From contig DAOUFU010000245.1 of assembly GCA_034429275.1 (NCBI GenBank), forward strand, positions 1 through 5,318: a stretch of DNA of 5,318 nt, read 5' to 3'. Both the position numbers and the translations under genes were made by a program. The DNA is from DAOUFU01 sp034429275. GTDB lineage: Bacteria > Chloroflexota > Anaerolineae > Aggregatilineales > Aggregatilineaceae. Positions 1 to 5,318 of this stretch are shown in pieces. Below the pieces are notes generated by a model. That model searched no databases, was not told where the DNA came from, and worked only from the letters and a program-made list of their open reading frames with translations. The stretch's first letter is position 1. Every line of letters starts with the position of its first letter.

Positions 1-3
1 CGC

Positions 4-609
4 ATGGTGACGGCGGCAGCGATCAGCGCGCTGGTGCTGCTGGCGCTGCTGGTGATGGTCACCTGGCGAGGGCTGCGCTATGTGGCGCGGCACCCGGAAC
101 TGCTGACTCAGACTGTGGCCACGCCGCGCACCTACCTGCTATGCCAGGAAACTTTCCGCGAGATTGTGGCGCGCTACCACACGCTCAAAGACCAGGCGCT
201 GGACCGGGTGATCCTGGCGTGGCAAGCGCCCAACGGGCTGTATTACCTGCTGACCTCGTACGGGGTCGAGGAACGGCGCAGCGCGGATGACTATCGCGGC
301 GCGTACCGGCTGCGGTGGGATGAGATCGGCGGGGTGGGGCTGCGGATGCAGCCGGAGCACTGGGCAGTGGAATCGGGGCGGGTGCGGACCGCGGACTCCG
401 GACTGTATGCCGGGTATGGCTTCCGGATACTGGTGGTTCCTGCCAGCGGCAGGACGATGGAGATCGGGATCGCCACCGACGAGCGCGCCGACGCGGTGGA
501 GTTCGCCGCGCACATGGTAGCAGTGGCCGAGCAGAAGGGAAAAAAGGTCAATGCGCTGGGCTTCGACCGCGCTCCGGTCTTTCGGCGGCGAAGCAGCAGA
601 CGGCGATAA
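4..609 (+). CDS. Single-pass membrane protein of unknown family
   Basis: I do not recognise this 201-residue protein. What can be seen is a hydrophobic N-terminal helix at about residues 5-20 (rich in A, L, V), followed by a Trp/Arg-rich boundary (W21, R22, R26). That fits a membrane anchor with the rest of the chain outside the bilayer. Residues 45-175 form a soluble domain with alternating hydrophobic strands (about 67-86, 99-115 and 138-157), suggesting a compact alpha/beta or beta-rich fold. The last ten residues are strongly basic (RRRSSRRR end), so the tail may sit on the cytoplasmic side or bind nucleic acid or lipid headgroups. The frame is open to the left edge, with only one codon before this ATG, so the true start could lie upstream and the anchor could be longer. 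It shares orientation with the protease gene but is separated from it by 226 bases holding a promoter, so it probably belongs to an earlier transcript. Confidence 0.75.
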   Translation: MVTAAAISALVLLALLVMVTWRGLRYVARHPELLTQTVATPRTYLLCQETFREIVARYHTLKDQALDRVILAWQAPNGLYYLLTSYGVEERRSADDYRGAYRLRWDEIGGVGLRMQPEHWAVESGRVRTADSGLYAGYGFRILVVPASGRTMEIGIATDERADAVEFAAHMVAVAEQKGKKVNALGFDRAPVFRRRSSRRR

Positions 610-693
610 GCTGCCGGGCAGCGAGATGGGCGTGAACAGGATAAGAAGCGTATTAGAGTTTGGCGGATGACAGGGTAGACGGTGAGACGGGCA

Positions 694-722
694 TTGCTCT
701 CGCCCCGGCAGGCCGTTATAAT
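694..722 (+). promoter_or_regulatory. Sigma70-type promoter for the protease operon
   Basis: TTGCTC at 694-699 and a perfect TATAAT at 717-722 are separated by exactly 17 bases. The -10 is full consensus, while the -35 keeps only the TTG. Transcription would begin near 729-731, leaving a leader of about 105 bases before the protease ATG at 836. It lies in non-coding DNA and is the strongest promoter-like sequence I found in the window. Housekeeping sigma recognition is inferred from consensus alone. Confidence 0.6.
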
Positions 723-750
723 CCATAGGGGATGAAACGAGCCGCAACCG

Positions 751-775
751 CAGGGCGTCTGTGACCGACGCCCTG
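751..775 (+). promoter_or_regulatory. Leader hairpin, weak terminator/attenuator-like
   Basis: CAGGGCGTC at 751-759 and GACGCCCTG at 767-775 are perfect reverse complements, giving a 9-bp GC-rich stem (a tenth G-U pair with 750/776 is possible) around the 7-base loop 760-766. It is followed by TTTGCTTA, a short and interrupted T run. It lies about 20 bases after the predicted transcription start of the protease operon, so it is part of the leader RNA. It could be a weak intrinsic terminator acting as an attenuator, or simply a 5' stabilising stem. The pairing is directly visible; the role is inferred. Confidence 0.45.
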
Positions 776-820
776 TTTGCTTACCGCACCGGGCGGCAGG
801 CAGTAATGACAGGCTTGGTA

Positions 821-828
821 GAGGGTGA
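821..828 (+). promoter_or_regulatory. Shine-Dalgarno site setting the protease start
   Basis: GAGGGTGA contains GGTGA (824-828), complementary to the 3' end of 16S rRNA, and lies 7 bases before the ATG at 836. This favours 836 over the in-frame GTG at 761 and ATG at 806. The latter two would add 25 or 10 hydrophilic residues ahead of a membrane helix that in this family normally begins almost at the N-terminus. Confidence 0.6.
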
Positions 829-835
829 AAACAGA

Positions 836-2242
836 ATGAGCGACTTCTTGCTAGGGCTGGCCTCGTTTGCGTTGGTCCTGGTCCCACTGGTGATCATTCA
901 CGAGTTGGGCCACTTCATCGGGGCGAAGCTGGTCGGGATCACAGTGCTGGAGTTCGGGCTGGGCTTTCCACCGCGCGCGGCGACATTGTTCACGCGCGGC
1001 GACACGATGTATACACTGAACTGGTTGCCCATCGGCGGCTTTGTGCGGCCCTACGGCGAAGGTTTTGTCAGCCAAAAATCGCAGGATGAACTGGAAGGCG
1101 ACCGAAAAGAGATCGAAGAGCGGGGGATCAAGAACGCGAAGAGTGTGTTCCAGGCCGGGCCGTGGGAGCGGATGCTGTTCCTGATCGGCGGGCCGGGCAT
1201 CAACTTCGTGGCGGCGCTGGTCCTTTTCATTGTGGTAGCGCTGGTCGGCCAGCCTTTCTATCGCGCGAATGTGACGGTCTACGACATCCAGCCGGGATCG
1301 GCGGCGGCCCAGGCCGGGCTGCGCGAAGGCGATGTGATCGTCGCGCTGAACGGCGAGAAGTTGGACCAGGCGGCGGACTTCAACGAGCGCATTGCGGAGA
1401 ACGCGGGCAAGGTGGTCACGCTGGACGTGAAACGTGACGAGGACGTGTTCACGGTCTCGTTCCTGGCGGATTTGGAAGCGAATTCGGACGTGCGGCGAGT
1501 GTATATCACCAGCGTTGAGGAGGATATGCCCGCCTATGCTGCCGGGTTCCTGCCGGAAGACCTGGTAGTCGCAGTTGATGGCACGGAAATTTCCAGCCTC
1601 GACGAACTGGTCAATTATACCCAGAGCCACGAAGGGCAGGAGATCGTGGTGACGGTACTGCGCGGCACGGAGCGGCTCGATCTGCCGGTGACGCCGCGTG
1701 AAGACGGGGAAGGCCGCGTGCGGATCGGGATCGGGATCACCGATGTCGAACCGGCGGCGATCGGGCTGGTGGCGGTCAACCGCGATGAGGAGCAGTATAC
1801 ACGCGCACTGCCGCCCGGCGAGGCCATCAGGACCGGGGTGGACGAGTTCATCGACCTGCACCGGACGATGGTGGGCTTTGTGGGCGACCTGATCAACGGC
1901 GATATCTCGCCGGAGGCCGCGCGCCCGGTCAGCCCGGTGGGGATCGGTCAACTGGGCGGGCCAGTGCTTGAGCAGAGCATCGACAAAGGCGCGATGTACC
2001 CGATCGTGTTGTTTGCGGCGCTGATCAGCGTGGCGCTGGGCATCACCAACCTGCTGCCGATTCCGGGGCTGGACGGTGGGCGAATCCTGTTTGTGATCAT
2101 CGAACTGGTGCGCGGCAAGCCGATGGAGCCTGAGCGCGAAGGGTTGATTCACTTCATCGGGCTGCTGCTGCTGTTGGGGCTGATCGCGGTTACCCTGGTG
2201 AACGACATCGTCAACCCGATCGATGTGAGCAACCTGCGCTAG
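836..2242 (+). CDS. rseP: Site-2 intramembrane zinc metalloprotease (RseP/M50B)
   Basis: This is a 468-residue membrane protease of the RseP/site-2 family, which cuts transmembrane segments of partner proteins inside the bilayer. In other bacteria this often releases a sigma factor from its anti-sigma or clears signal-peptide remnants. Helix 1 (about 5-22) carries the zinc motif HELGH at 22-26. A re-entrant beta segment follows (about 40-75, with PIGGFV). Helix 2 (about 112-138) begins with GGPGINF. Two PDZ domains (about 146-213 and 220-290) lie between helices 2 and 3. Helix 3 (about 388-408) leads into N405-LLP-IPGLDGG, where D413 is the third zinc ligand, and helix 4 spans about 436-456. 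All catalytic residues are present and the length is normal for the two-PDZ form. No anti-sigma, sigma, dxr or uppS gene is adjacent, so the substrate cannot be named. It is the first gene after the promoter at 694-722, and the next gene follows 36 bases later. Family assignment is very secure; orthology to E. coli RseP is less so. Confidence 0.96.
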   Translation: MSDFLLGLASFALVLVPLVIIHELGHFIGAKLVGITVLEFGLGFPPRAATLFTRGDTMYTLNWLPIGGFVRPYGEGFVSQKSQDELEGDRKEIEERGIKNAKSVFQAGPWERMLFLIGGPGINFVAALVLFIVVALVGQPFYRANVTVYDIQPGSAAAQAGLREGDVIVALNGEKLDQAADFNERIAENAGKVVTLDVKRDEDVFTVSFLADLEANSDVRRVYITSVEEDMPAYAAGFLPEDLVVAVDGTEISSLDELVNYTQSHEGQEIVVTVLRGTERLDLPVTPREDGEGRVRIGIGITDVEPAAIGLVAVNRDEEQYTRALPPGEAIRTGVDEFIDLHRTMVGFVGDLINGDISPEAARPVSPVGIGQLGGPVLEQSIDKGAMYPIVLFAALISVALGITNLLPIPGLDGGRILFVIIELVRGKPMEPEREGLIHFIGLLLLLGLIAVTLVNDIVNPIDVSNLR

Positions 2243-2269
2243 GCGCGCAATTTGAGACAAGACGAGCAC

Positions 2270-2275
2270 GGGGGA
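2270..2275 (+). promoter_or_regulatory. Ribosome binding site of the HEAT-repeat gene
   Basis: GGGGGA lies just ahead of the ATG at 2279, with the G run ending 4 bases from it. It pairs with the anti-Shine-Dalgarno through one G-U wobble. The close spacing favours ATG 2279 over an in-frame TTG at 2252, which has no comparable site. Confidence 0.5.
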
Positions 2276-2278
2276 ATT

Positions 2279-3508
2279 ATGCGTAGACACGAGCGGCACC
2301 AACCGACATTTGAGCAGGCGTTGGCAGCGCTGCGCGACCCCTCGATGCCGGGAGCAATCACGGCGTTGAACGGGCTTTCGGGGCTGGACAGGCGGCAGAT
2401 CGCGACACTGCGGGACGTGTGGGCCGAGGTGGAACTGGAGGAGCGGCTGCGTGTCATCCGGCTGCTGGCCGAAGTCAGCGAGACAGAGTATGAGCTGGAC
2501 TTTGGCGCAGTGATCGCGATGGCGCTGGATGACCCGGATGCCGGAGTGCGCGCCCTGGCCGCCGAAGGGATTCTTGCTGATGCAGACGAGCCTGTGATTC
2601 GCCAACTGAACCGGATGGCCGAATCCGACCCGGCGGTCGAAGTGCGGGCGGCGGCGGTTGCGGCGTTGGGCCAGTTTATCTTGATGGGGGAATATGACGA
2701 ACTGCCCGAAGCGCTGGCGGTCCGGCTGCAGGAAACGGCGCTGAGGGTGCACAATAACCCGAACGAACCGCTGGAAGTGCGGCGGCGCGCGCTGGAAGCC
2801 GTCTCAAACTGCGGACGGGACGAGGTCAACGACCTGATCCGTGCGGCGTATCAGTCCCCGGACCTGGACATGCGGGTGAGCGCCATCTTTGCGATGGGCC
2901 GCACCTGCGATGATGTGTGGGGGCCGGATGTGCTGCGCGCGCTGAACAGCGAGCACTCGGAGATCCGGTATGAGGCGGCACGCGCGGCGGGCGAACTGGA
3001 ATTGCGGCGGGCCGTGCCCCGGCTGGCGGAGTTCGCGCGCGGGGATGACCGCGAGATCCAGATGGTGGCGGTGTGGTCGTTGGGAGAGATCGGCGGAGAT
3101 GACGCGAAGGCCATTCTGCACGAACTGGCGGAGCGGGCCGAACGCGTCGGTGACGAGGACCTGATCGAGGCAGTGGACGAGGCGATGTCGGTGTCGATGC
3201 TGGCCTCGACGGACCCCGGCGCATTCCTGGAATCGATGGAAGGCTTGATGCCGATGTTCGATCTCTCGCGGCTGGCGGATTACCTCGACGATATCGACGA
3301 GGATGAAGACGACGAGGATGACGATTATCTAGACGAAGACGAGGACGAACTCGACGGCCTGATCGTGGATGAAGAGGACGAGGACTTCGAGGTGCTGCCG
3401 GGGTTTCGGCAGTTCTCCATCGAGGACGGTGACATCGATCCGGATGAGGACCTGGACGATGACTATGACCTGGGCGACCTGCCCGGACTGGATAACCGCA
3501 GGAATTAA
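2279..3508 (+). CDS. HEAT-repeat protein with polyacidic C-terminal tail
   Basis: This 409-residue protein has no signal peptide or membrane segment and is probably cytoplasmic. Residues about 10-310 are alpha-helical and contain HEAT-like repeats, clearest at about 84-100, 116-133, 163-179, 193-209, 224-240 and 255-273. Each has the D-x-x-V-R-x-x-A-x-x-x-L/A pattern of PBS-lyase-type HEAT units. Such solenoids act as protein-binding scaffolds, and no catalytic motif is visible. From about residue 334 the chain becomes extremely acidic: 19 of 23 residues at 337-359 are D or E. Two further acidic stretches lie near 364-371 and 382-400, separated by a short hydrophobic piece (VLPGFRQFSI, 372-381) that could be a docking motif. 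The tail is probably disordered. The gene sits 36 bases after the protease and 51 before the TPR gene, consistent with co-transcription. Its partner is unknown; possible roles include assembly factor or chaperone for basic proteins, but this is speculation. The start was chosen for its ribosome binding site. Confidence 0.9.
   Translation: MRRHERHQPTFEQALAALRDPSMPGAITALNGLSGLDRRQIATLRDVWAEVELEERLRVIRLLAEVSETEYELDFGAVIAMALDDPDAGVRALAAEGILADADEPVIRQLNRMAESDPAVEVRAAAVAALGQFILMGEYDELPEALAVRLQETALRVHNNPNEPLEVRRRALEAVSNCGRDEVNDLIRAAYQSPDLDMRVSAIFAMGRTCDDVWGPDVLRALNSEHSEIRYEAARAAGELELRRAVPRLAEFARGDDREIQMVAVWSLGEIGGDDAKAILHELAERAERVGDEDLIEAVDEAMSVSMLASTDPGAFLESMEGLMPMFDLSRLADYLDDIDEDEDDEDDDYLDEDEDELDGLIVDEEDEDFEVLPGFRQFSIEDGDIDPDEDLDDDYDLGDLPGLDNRRN
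3287..3355 (+). repeat. Low-complexity GAC/GAG/GAT acidic codon tract
   Basis: This stretch inside the HEAT-repeat gene is almost entirely GAC, GAT, GAG and GAA codons, giving a purine-rich low-complexity sequence that encodes residues 337-359 of the protein. Synonymous codons are mixed rather than copied, so it does not look like a recent tandem expansion; it looks maintained for its acidic protein sequence. Similar but shorter runs continue to about 3480. Confidence 0.7.
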
Positions 3509-3559
3509 GGACTATCTCACCAACAAAACGAAGGGTAAGACGCAGGAGACTCTTGAGCA

Positions 3560-4147
3560 ATGAGCGATTCGATCCGGCAGCCGGTAGATCATGAACACGA
3601 CGACTCACAACGGCTGGACGCGCATCTGCGAAAGAAGGCCGAGGACCAGTTTCAGCGGCAGATGAACCAGGCTTCGTACCTGCTGACCAGGGGCGACGGC
3701 AAGGGGGCACTGCCCCTGCTGGAACGCTGCCGCGCTTTGTTCCCGGACGATGTGGACGTGCTTTCGAACCTGGGCGGCGCGCATATTCTGGCGGGAGAGT
3801 TCGAGGCGGCGGTGACGGTGCTGGAGCGGGCGGCAGAGCTTGCCCCGCGCAACCCGGCGGTATGGAGCAACCTGGCGGCGGCCTACCTGGGCAAGCTGTA
3901 TACGGCGAACCGTGAGCGCCAGGACCGGGCGTTGGACGCTTATCGGCGTGTGGTGGAGATCGAGCCGCATTATCCCAATGTGCACTACCACATGGGATTG
4001 ATCCATGTTGAGCGGCGCGAGTGGCAGGACGCGCACGGCGCGTTCAGCATGGCGCTGGAGTCGAACCCGAACGATGAGGACGCGCGGCGGATGCTGGCGC
4101 GGGTGACGCTGGTGCTTAACGCGCCGCCGAACCCGGAGAACAACTGA
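3560..4147 (+). CDS. Tetratricopeptide-repeat protein
   Basis: This 195-residue soluble protein is made mostly of four TPR units, helix pairs that build a groove for binding other proteins. The repeats span about 31-64, 65-98, 99-138 and 139-172. Repeat 2 is textbook (L71, G72, A84, L88, A91, P96) and repeat 4 is nearly so (G146, A158, F162, A165, P170). Repeat 3 carries about six extra residues (around YTANRERQ, 114-121) between its two helices. The first 30 residues are polar and charged with several His and Asp, and are probably flexible. No signal peptide or enzymatic domain is present. An AGGAG at 3544-3548 lies 11 bases before the ATG, somewhat far but usable. The gene follows the HEAT-repeat gene by 51 bases and precedes tlyA by 13, so it is probably in the same transcript. 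TPR proteins are too general for a function to be assigned; a scaffold role is inferred. Confidence 0.92.
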   Translation: MSDSIRQPVDHEHDDSQRLDAHLRKKAEDQFQRQMNQASYLLTRGDGKGALPLLERCRALFPDDVDVLSNLGGAHILAGEFEAAVTVLERAAELAPRNPAVWSNLAAAYLGKLYTANRERQDRALDAYRRVVEIEPHYPNVHYHMGLIHVERREWQDAHGAFSMALESNPNDEDARRMLARVTLVLNAPPNPENN

Positions 4148-4160
4148 TCAGGACGACGCG

Positions 4161-4979
4161 ATGGGGGAGAAGGTCCGGCTGGATGTGCTGCTGACTGAGC
4201 GTGCGCTGGCTCCGAGCCGTGAGGCGGCACGCCGCATGATCATGGCGGGGGAAGTGCGCGTCGATGGCGAGGTGCGCGATAAGCCAGGGCTGCACATCCA
4301 ACCGGACGCAGTGCTTGAGGTCCAGCAGACGCCGCGCTTTGTCAGCAGGGGGGGCGAAAAACTGGCGGGCGCGCTGGCGGCGTTCCCGGTGGCTGTGGAG
4401 GGGCGAGTCTGTGCGGATGTAGGGGCGAGCACCGGCGGCTTCACCGACTGCCTGCTACAGCATGGGGCGGCGCGTGTGTATGCGATTGATGTGGGGTACG
4501 GGCAGATCGATTACCGGCTGCGCTCGGACCCACGAGTAATCGTGATGGAACGCACCAACGCGCGCTACCTGGAGGCCCTGGCGGAGCCGGTGAGTCTGGT
4601 AGTGATCGATGCGTCGTTCATCTCGCTCAAACTGCTGCTGCCGGTGGTGCGTGGCTGGCTAACCGGCCAGGCCGATGTGATCGCGCTGGTCAAGCCGCAG
4701 TTCGAGGCGGGAAAATCGCACGTGGGCAAGGGCGGGGTTGTGCGCGACCCGGAGATTCACCGGCAGGTGCTGGCGGATGTGCTGCTCGCGGCGGAAGCGG
4801 GCGGTTATGCGATTCGCGGCCTGATTCGGTCGCCGCTGAAGGGACCGGCGGGGAATGTCGAGTTCCTGGCGTGGCTGGCGGTGGGTGCGACGGGAATCGA
4901 TGGTCCGGCGCGCGAGGCGATGATCGCGGCAGTGGTGGACGATCACGGCGGAAGCGAGGCTTCGGTGGACGGTGTATAA
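4161..4979 (+). CDS. tlyA: TlyA-family 2'-O-ribose rRNA methyltransferase
   Basis: TlyA transfers a methyl group from S-adenosylmethionine to ribose 2'-OH groups of rRNA; known members modify 23S C1920, and some also 16S C1409, which affects sensitivity to capreomycin-type drugs. The 272-residue product has an N-terminal S4 RNA-binding domain (about 5-55), a short linker (RFVSRGG, 59-65) and an FtsJ-like Rossmann domain. The SAM site is DVGASTGG at 86-93, with a second acidic strand end at D110 (AIDVGYGQ). The family's K-D-K-E catalytic tetrad appears complete as K67, D150 (VVIDASFISL), K178 (LVKPQFEAGK) and E234 (GNVEF), with spacing matching that recalled for Mycobacterium TlyA. The full S4 domain and length resemble the longer subtype that acts on both subunits, but subtype is uncertain. 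The old name 'hemolysin A' is misleading. The start is supported by AGGA at 4150-4153, 7 bases ahead. It lies 13 bases after the TPR gene and is probably expressed with it. Confidence 0.96.
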   Translation: MGEKVRLDVLLTERALAPSREAARRMIMAGEVRVDGEVRDKPGLHIQPDAVLEVQQTPRFVSRGGEKLAGALAAFPVAVEGRVCADVGASTGGFTDCLLQHGAARVYAIDVGYGQIDYRLRSDPRVIVMERTNARYLEALAEPVSLVVIDASFISLKLLLPVVRGWLTGQADVIALVKPQFEAGKSHVGKGGVVRDPEIHRQVLADVLLAAEAGGYAIRGLIRSPLKGPAGNVEFLAWLAVGATGIDGPAREAMIAAVVDDHGGSEASVDGV

Positions 4980-4984
4980 TACAC
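4972..4984 (+). promoter_or_regulatory. Palindromic -10-like element at tlyA/FHA junction
   Basis: GTGTAT (4972-4977), one central A, then ATACAC (4979-4984) form a perfect 6+1+6 inverted repeat. TATAAT, the -10 consensus, lies inside it at 4975-4980. The element overlaps the last codon and stop of tlyA and would place a transcription start near 4987, about 37 bases before the FHA gene. No recognisable -35 lies 16-19 bases upstream (the region reads around GGAAGCGAG), so this would be a weak or activator-dependent promoter, or an operator rather than a promoter. The pairing is directly visible; the function is inferred. Confidence 0.35.
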
Positions 4985-5012
4985 ATGTCAATGATGCGCA
5001 GCCCCAAGAAGT

Positions 5013-5017
5013 GGTGA
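5013..5017 (+). promoter_or_regulatory. Shine-Dalgarno site of the FHA gene
   Basis: GGTGA lies 6 bases before the ATG at 5024. The TGA within it is in frame with that ATG and closes any upstream extension, so ATG 5024 is the first possible ATG in this frame. Confidence 0.5.
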
Positions 5018-5023
5018 CCGGCG

Positions 5024-5318
5024 ATGCAGTTGTGTGTGAATTGTGGCAAAGAGAATGCCCAGGGTGAAGCTTACTGCTTCGCATGTGGGCATATTTTACC
5101 TGCGGGTCTTGCTGCGATGGGGATCACGATCTCGACGGTGAGACTCGACGAGGCGATCAAAAAGCTGGAACCTCAGCGCCGGTGGGGAACGGCGTATTTC
5201 CCGGTGGAAAGCAAGCTGCAGCTCACGTTTCGGGATGGAGGGCAGAAGCTGCTGCTGGATGTCAAGGACAAGCTGGTGCTGGGGCGAAAACATAACGGTC
5301 TTTCGATCGAGCAGCCGG
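5024..5318 (+). CDS. Zinc-ribbon/FHA-domain protein, N-terminal part
   Basis: The frame runs off the right edge of the window, leaving 98 visible residues. It opens with a compact zinc ribbon: C4-x2-C7, then ten residues, then C18-x2-C21 followed by GH. A linker (about 25-60) precedes what looks like the start of a forkhead-associated domain: strands at about 64-69 (KLQLTF) and 76-80, then LVLGRKHNG at 84-92. The Gly-Arg pair (G87, R88) is the usual FHA signature, where the Arg contacts phosphothreonine; the later Ser-x-x-His and Asn motifs would lie beyond the window. FHA proteins bind phosphothreonine peptides, commonly in Ser/Thr-kinase signalling. The protein appears cytoplasmic, with no signal peptide. 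The start is fixed by an in-frame stop seven bases upstream and by GGTGA. It may have its own promoter at the palindrome 4972-4984, or be read through from tlyA 44 bases away. The ribbon is clear; the FHA call is probable. Confidence 0.8.
   Translation, partial: MQLCVNCGKENAQGEAYCFACGHILPAGLAAMGITISTVRLDEAIKKLEPQRRWGTAYFPVESKLQLTFRDGGQKLLLDVKDKLVLGRKHNGLSIEQP

Noticed and set aside
610..622. Palindrome GCTGCC-G-GGCAGC directly after the stop of the first gene, as a terminator
   Set aside because: The pairing leaves a one-base loop (a real hairpin would have only about four pairs) and no T run follows, so it is not a convincing intrinsic terminator.
626..670. Fourteen-codon frame starting at ATG 626
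   Set aside because: No ribosome binding site or promoter ahead of it, and the length is well within chance.
761..835. GTG at 761 (or ATG at 806) as an earlier start of the protease
   Set aside because: It would add hydrophilic residues before the catalytic helix and would begin inside the leader hairpin; ATG 836 has a better-placed Shine-Dalgarno and the usual N-terminus of the family.
1722..1738. Tandem GGATCG hexamers in the protease gene
   Set aside because: Under three copies, in frame, encoding an ordinary RIGIGI strand; no sign of a variable repeat.
851..2752. Very long open frame on the minus strand (over 600 codons) opposite the protease and HEAT genes
   Set aside because: Its product is rich in R, H, Q and P with no recognisable domain. 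It spans two convincing genes and the gap between them, and arises because GC-rich codon bias keeps the opposite frame free of stops.
3425..3472. EF-hand or dockerin-like calcium loop in the acidic tail of the HEAT protein (DGDIDPDED region)
   Set aside because: The Asp spacing is suggestive, but the loop glycine and flanking helices are missing; a generally acidic tail explains it better.
2826..3710. Long minus-strand open frame opposite the HEAT gene and the start of the TPR gene
   Set aside because: Composition is dominated by R, P and S, there is no motif, and the plus-strand genes have clear repeat domains and ribosome binding sites.
4985..5017. Ten-codon frame MSMMRSPKKW just after the palindromic -10
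   Set aside because: No Shine-Dalgarno, its first ATG would precede the predicted transcription start, and it contains the ribosome binding site of the FHA gene; probably chance.

Overview
This GC-rich window carries six genes, all on the plus strand and closely packed. The gene content is housekeeping-like: envelope proteolysis, repeat scaffolds and rRNA modification. No phage, transposon, tRNA, rRNA or CRISPR signal was seen. The protein styles suggest a free-living bacterium, possibly Chloroflexota (Anaerolineae-like). The hints are a two-PDZ site-2 protease without the dxr/bamA/lpx neighbours usual in Proteobacteria, a zinc-ribbon plus FHA protein, and HEAT and TPR proteins beside tlyA. 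That placement is inference and could be wrong at phylum level.

Layout: (1) 4-609, a single-pass membrane protein of unknown family, possibly beginning before the window. (2) 610-835, a 226-base intergenic stretch with the best promoter in the window (TTGCTC, 17 bases, perfect TATAAT), a leader with a perfect 9-bp hairpin, and a Shine-Dalgarno site. (3) 836-2242, a site-2 intramembrane metalloprotease (RseP/M50 family) with HExxH, two PDZ domains and an LDGG motif. (4) 2279-3508, a HEAT-repeat protein with a very acidic C-terminal tail. (5) 3560-4147, a small four-TPR protein. (6) 4161-4979, TlyA, an S4 plus FtsJ-like rRNA 2'-O-methyltransferase with an intact K-D-K-E tetrad. (7) 5024 to the window end, the N-terminus of a zinc-ribbon/FHA protein, preceded by a palindromic -10-like element overlapping the tlyA stop.

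The gaps from the protease to tlyA are 36, 51 and 13 bases, with no convincing terminator between them, so one transcript from the promoter near 694-722 is plausible. Functionally the set is mixed: a membrane protease that elsewhere releases signalling proteins, two protein-interaction scaffolds, a ribosome modifier and a probable phosphothreonine-binding protein. A shared pathway is not shown by the sequence.

I do not see a clear undescribed system. The points most worth a second look are the leader of the protease gene (promoter, ten-codon near-leaderless frame, hairpin with the frame's stop in its loop), the palindrome at the tlyA/FHA junction, and the unusual HEAT plus polyacidic protein.
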